From an uncultured Prevotellaceae bacterium (GTDB lineage: Bacteria > Bacteroidota > Bacteroidia > Bacteroidales > Muribaculaceae), in the NCBI GenBank assembly GCA_900318255.1, contig ONJX01000001.1, forward strand, positions 1 to 64,000: 64,000 nt of DNA. Direction: 5' to 3'. Shown here piece by piece: positions 61,449-64,000 of this stretch. Position 1 is the first letter of the stretch; each line of letters begins with the position of its first letter. A program made the translations under genes and the position numbers. The notes beneath the pieces are model-generated. The model was not told the DNA's origin, searched no databases, and saw only the letters and a list, made by a program, of their open reading frames with translations.

Positions 61449-62699
61449 ATGGACTCGTCGCAGTTCTCACATAACCAGGACATTATCGACGGTGCCGAAC
61501 CATTACACGTGAGTGGTGCCACATGCCAGTGCTACCGTGTGAAGCTCTACGGCAAGCTGCACTTCCTCAAGCGCCTCAAGCCCGAGCTGCGCACCAATCC
61601 ACGCCATGTGGCAGCCCTGCACAAGGAGTTTGAGACGGGCTACAACCTCGACCACCCCCACCTGGTGCGCTATCTCTCCTGCGGCGACGACTACCTGCTC
61701 ACCGAGTATATTGACGGCTCCACTCTCCTAGAGTTTGCCAAGCAAAACCCCGAGTTCTTCAAGAGCAAAGCCAATGTGAGCCGCCTGCTCGGCTCGCTGC
61801 TCGACGTGGTGGAATACCTGCACTCCCACCAGGTGGTGCACCTCGACCTCAAGCCCCAGAACATCCTCATCACCCGAGTGGGCCACGAGCTGAAACTCAC
61901 CGACCTGGGATTCTGCTACACCGACACCTTTGCCGACACCATGGGGCAAACCAACCGCTTCGCCGCTCCCGAGCAACTCGACGGCAGCAGCCAAGTGGAC
62001 CACCGCACCGACATCTACGCCCTGGGGCGCATCATCGCCACCCTGCCCTGCGCCAAGCGCTACCGCAAAGTGATTGACCGCTGCACTAAACCAAGCAAAG
62101 AAGACCGCTACCAAAGCGTGACCGAGCTAAAGAAAGAGCTAAGCAACCCACGCATCAAGTGGCCACTCGTTATAGCCATCGCCGCCGGCGCTTGCCTGAT
62201 AGGCCTCACCGCATGGTGGCTCTTCTCTTCACAACCGGCAAACCCCGTCAGCACTACTTTACCCACCACCGACACCACGGCAAAACCCAAAGAGGCTGAG
62301 CCGGCAATGCCACAAGTTGACAACAGCAATCATGCCGCACAGCCCCTACCCACCACCTATGAGCCAAGCACAGCCCCAAGCCCACCAGCCACTGTCACGC
62401 CCAATCCCACTCCTGTAACCATCAACAAAGAGACACTGCTCAGCCAGCTCATAGCCGCCACACAACCCATCTACGACAAGTACCTCAAGCAATACGAGAA
62501 TGAAACTTACATTGACTCCCACAATACTGCATTCAAAGAAGCATATCACAACTGCGACAATGAGATAGCCGATAAACTCTTCAGGCTATGGGAGACAAAA
62601 TACAAGCCAATGGGAGTGCTTGAGAGCGACTACAACCCCATCGCCGTGAAAGTCATTCACTACCACACCGAAAAAGTGAACAAGAAAGTTAAGTATTAA
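61449..62699 (+). CDS. Transmembrane eukaryotic-like Ser/Thr protein kinase
   Basis: 416 residues. Kinase domain about 15-235: ATP lysine in LHFLKRLKPEL, catalytic loop HLDLKPQNIL (HxD form), metal-binding DLG in LTDLGFCY instead of DFG, activation segment ending in RFAAPEQ, and DIYALGRI. One membrane helix follows (about 239-257, WPLVIAIAAGACLIGLTAWW), then a Thr/Pro-rich linker and a helical periplasmic domain (about 330-416). This is PknB-like topology, but the extracellular part has no PASTA repeats. All catalytic residues seem present. Substrate and signal unknown. Confidence 0.88.
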   Translation: MDSSQFSHNQDIIDGAEPLHVSGATCQCYRVKLYGKLHFLKRLKPELRTNPRHVAALHKEFETGYNLDHPHLVRYLSCGDDYLLTEYIDGSTLLEFAKQNPEFFKSKANVSRLLGSLLDVVEYLHSHQVVHLDLKPQNILITRVGHELKLTDLGFCYTDTFADTMGQTNRFAAPEQLDGSSQVDHRTDIYALGRIIATLPCAKRYRKVIDRCTKPSKEDRYQSVTELKKELSNPRIKWPLVIAIAAGACLIGLTAWWLFSSQPANPVSTTLPTTDTTAKPKEAEPAMPQVDNSNHAAQPLPTTYEPSTAPSPPATVTPNPTPVTINKETLLSQLIAATQPIYDKYLKQYENETYIDSHNTAFKEAYHNCDNEIADKLFRLWETKYKPMGVLESDYNPIAVKVIHYHTEKVNKKVKY

Positions 62700-63125
62700 C
62701 TCCGCTTTAAACAACGGCGAATTATGCGAATTAAGCTAATACTAACGGATTTCTCACTACCAAAAGGCAAACAACGGCGAATTATGCGAATTAAGCGAAT
62801 TAAGCTAATTTCAACGAATGTCCGAACGTTATATCAAACAACTTAAACAACATGACCAACACACTAACAACATCATTCTCAACACCATAGAAAAAACACG
62901 TTTGTTGTTTTTGTTTTCATTAGGTTGTGATTGTTGTTTTTATATAAGTGAAACAATGGGGTCAGACCCCGATGTTTCATTTCTACTCGTTGCAGAAAAC
63001 ATTTGGACAGAATGGATGGTGGCACTAACGTGATTTTTCGCTAAATTTGCCACACTATTTTAACTAAAAAGGAATTTTATATAATATTTTTCAATCAAAA
63101 GGAGCGTTTTTTCACCGAAATTTGT
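62700..63125. other. Intergenic region with short direct repeats
   Basis: AACAACGGCGAATTATGCGA occurs twice (62712-62731 and 62770-62789), both followed by ATTAAGC words. A small palindrome GGGGTCAGACCCC is near 62957. The 71-codon frame at 62818-63033 is not convincing. Confidence 0.5.
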
Positions 63126-63133
63126 TATCTTTG
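63126..63133 (+). promoter_or_regulatory. -7 element of candidate RNA
   Basis: TATCTTTG with T-rich sequence upstream. The start near 63140 lies almost 390 nt before the next protein start. Confidence 0.55.
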
Positions 63134-63139
63134 CAACGC

Positions 63140-63414
63140 ATGGGGTTTGTGCCCCTGCAACGACATATTAGAGACAGCGAATTTCGCTTTATCCTTACTG
63201 CGCGTAACTTGGACAATTACAGCACATTAAGTGATACAAGGATAAATAGGAAAGACGCTCCTTTCTTTGGCGTGTATATATATCGCCCTCACCATGCGTG
63301 AGGGTGAGCATATACCTCAAAGCGGAGTTGATGTTCCACTTTATCGTGTATCACTGGGAGTCCAAGCCCACGCGTGGTGCGATAAGTGAGAACCATCAGC
63401 TCCCTTTCTTTTTT
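63140..63414 (+). ncRNA. Candidate structured RNA (copy B)
   Basis: A run of compatible stems: GGGG/CCCC at the 5' end, AGCGAA/TTCGCT, the long-range pair TTATCC (63189-63194) with GGATAA (63240-63245), GTATAT/ATATAC enclosing CCCTCAC/GTGAGGG, then GGAGTTGATG with CATCAGCTCC enclosing CACTTTATCG with CGATAAGTG. It ends in CCCTTTCTTTTTT, a plausible terminator. Several pairs match the layout at 41249-41492. It does not show RNase P, tmRNA or SRP signatures. Confidence 0.5.
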
Positions 63415-63526
63415 GTGCCCATCCCCGCACAAAAAACAAATGGACGAAATGGACGCTTGACAATTACATACTATGAAGTAACTTTGCTAATCAAATAATT
63501 TTTTAACCAAAAAACAATTCAAACTT

Positions 63527-63913
63527 ATGGCACTTATTAGATGTAACCAATGTGGAAACATGGTATCAGAGAATGCACAGGCTTGTCCTCACTGCGGAAA
63601 TCCTATCAATGGAGCTTACGGACAACCACCTCAAAACTTCAATGCATACAATGCCCCCAACAATTTCAATGCAGCTAACGTGACTCCCAAGAGCAAGACA
63701 ACCGCTGCACTTTTGGCTCTCTTCTTAGGGGGAATAGGCGTTCATTACTTTTATATGGGCAAGCACATTCCTGGTTTAGTATTCCTAGTGCTTTGCTGGA
63801 CTTGGGTTCCAGCACTACTTGCTTTAGTTCAAGCCATTATGATGTTCACAATGACCGAAGAGCAATTCAACGCTAAGTATGTATTCACCCCTAATCAATT
63901 TCCACTATTCTAA
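63527..63913 (+). CDS. Zinc-ribbon and TM2-domain membrane protein
   Basis: 128 residues. N-terminal zinc ribbon CNQCGNMVSENAQACPHCG (Cys 6, 9, 20, 23), an Asn/Pro-rich linker, then a TM2 domain with two membrane helices (about 58-75, TTAALLALFLGGIGVHYFYM, and 80-105, GLVFLVLCWTWVPALLALVQ). It lies 19 bp before a probable SPFH gene, with which such zinc-ribbon proteins are often found. Function unknown; a membrane stress role is conceivable. Confidence 0.87.
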   Translation: MALIRCNQCGNMVSENAQACPHCGNPINGAYGQPPQNFNAYNAPNNFNAANVTPKSKTTAALLALFLGGIGVHYFYMGKHIPGLVFLVLCWTWVPALLALVQAIMMFTMTEEQFNAKYVFTPNQFPLF

Positions 63914-63932
63914 TTATTAGAAATTCCATCTT

Positions 63933-64000
63933 ATGGCTATAGTAGATGTTGTAAAATGCGAAATGCAACCAGGGATTTTGGTACAAAAGTTCCCAAGCAG
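63933..64000 (+). CDS. Probable SPFH-domain protein, 5' fragment
   Basis: Only 22 codons are in the window (MAIVDVVKCEMQPGILVQKF). The opening matches the start of Bacteroidetes SPFH/virion-core-like proteins, which begin with an aliphatic V-x-V stretch and LV-KFPS. It follows the zinc-ribbon/TM2 gene at 19 bp. The call is tentative because of the short length. Confidence 0.45.
   Translation, partial: MAIVDVVKCEMQPGILVQKFPS

Noticed and set aside
62818..63033. 71-codon frame between the kinase gene and the candidate RNA
   Set aside because: Composition is unlike real proteins here, no promoter box precedes it, and it contains the GGGGTCAGACCCC palindrome; left as non-coding.

Overview
The window looks like a chromosomal contig from a Bacteroidales bacterium, most likely family Muribaculaceae (S24-7); the family is a best guess from the V3-V5 part of the 16S gene. 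Support for the order: SusC/SusD and TonB-dependent outer-membrane proteins, DUF4252/DUF4294/DUF2723 families, genes without Shine-Dalgarno sequences, and recurring Bacteroidetes-type promoters (TTG or TTTG, about 19-21 bp, then TAnnTTTG).

Layout. 1-4500: a minus-strand rRNA operon (16S, tRNA-Ala, 5' three quarters of 23S) running off the left edge. Three blocks of 16S and one of 23S are missing precisely at near-universal core sequence, which looks more like assembly collapse than biology. 4983-14341: housekeeping and regulation (panB, a HipBA-type pair, a DUF4252/ECF sigma/anti-sigma/DUF4252 cluster, dnaX, dapF, a MalY/PatB aminotransferase). 14533-16474: an unknown gene and a first AAA ATPase. 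17511-28542: an orphan SusC/SusD pair, a large outer-membrane barrel protein, an exported barrel-like protein and a DUF4294 protein. 28601-31212: a GYF/TM2 protein, a truncated phage portal gene and an M15 peptidase (prophage remnant). 31213-31971: simple repeats including a 10-bp minisatellite. 31972-43859: a DUF2723 membrane protein, polysaccharide deacetylase, queG, a secreted esterase, an RNase D-like nuclease, DUF721-recF, and three exported proteins behind a long, possibly structured leader. 44764-62699: a second AAA ATPase-nuclease, a polytopic membrane protein, a C1 peptidase, a four-helix/zinc-ribbon protein, pyrH, a TPR membrane protein with an odd insertion, a LytS/LytTR two-component pair, mtnN-luxS, ftsY, rimO, a secreted protein, a third AAA ATPase-nuclease, a thioesterase, and an operon with a transmembrane Ser/Thr kinase. 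62700-64000: a candidate structured RNA, a zinc-ribbon/TM2 protein and the start of a probable SPFH protein.

Working together: mtnN and luxS are the two steps of S-adenosylhomocysteine recycling; DUF721 and recF form a replication/repair pair; the sensor kinase and LytTR regulator form one signalling pair; sigma, anti-sigma and two DUF4252 proteins form one candidate envelope-signalling unit.

Most unusual: (1) rRNA genes with conserved-core gaps; (2) three AAA+ ATPases with nuclease-like tails, each with its own repeats or palindrome at its promoter; (3) a MITE-like element with 20-bp perfect terminal inverted repeats at two loci; (4) two candidate structured RNAs of similar layout; (5) hairpins with a conserved loop and changed stems; (6) short-unit repeat families that abut, and sometimes supply, stop codons.
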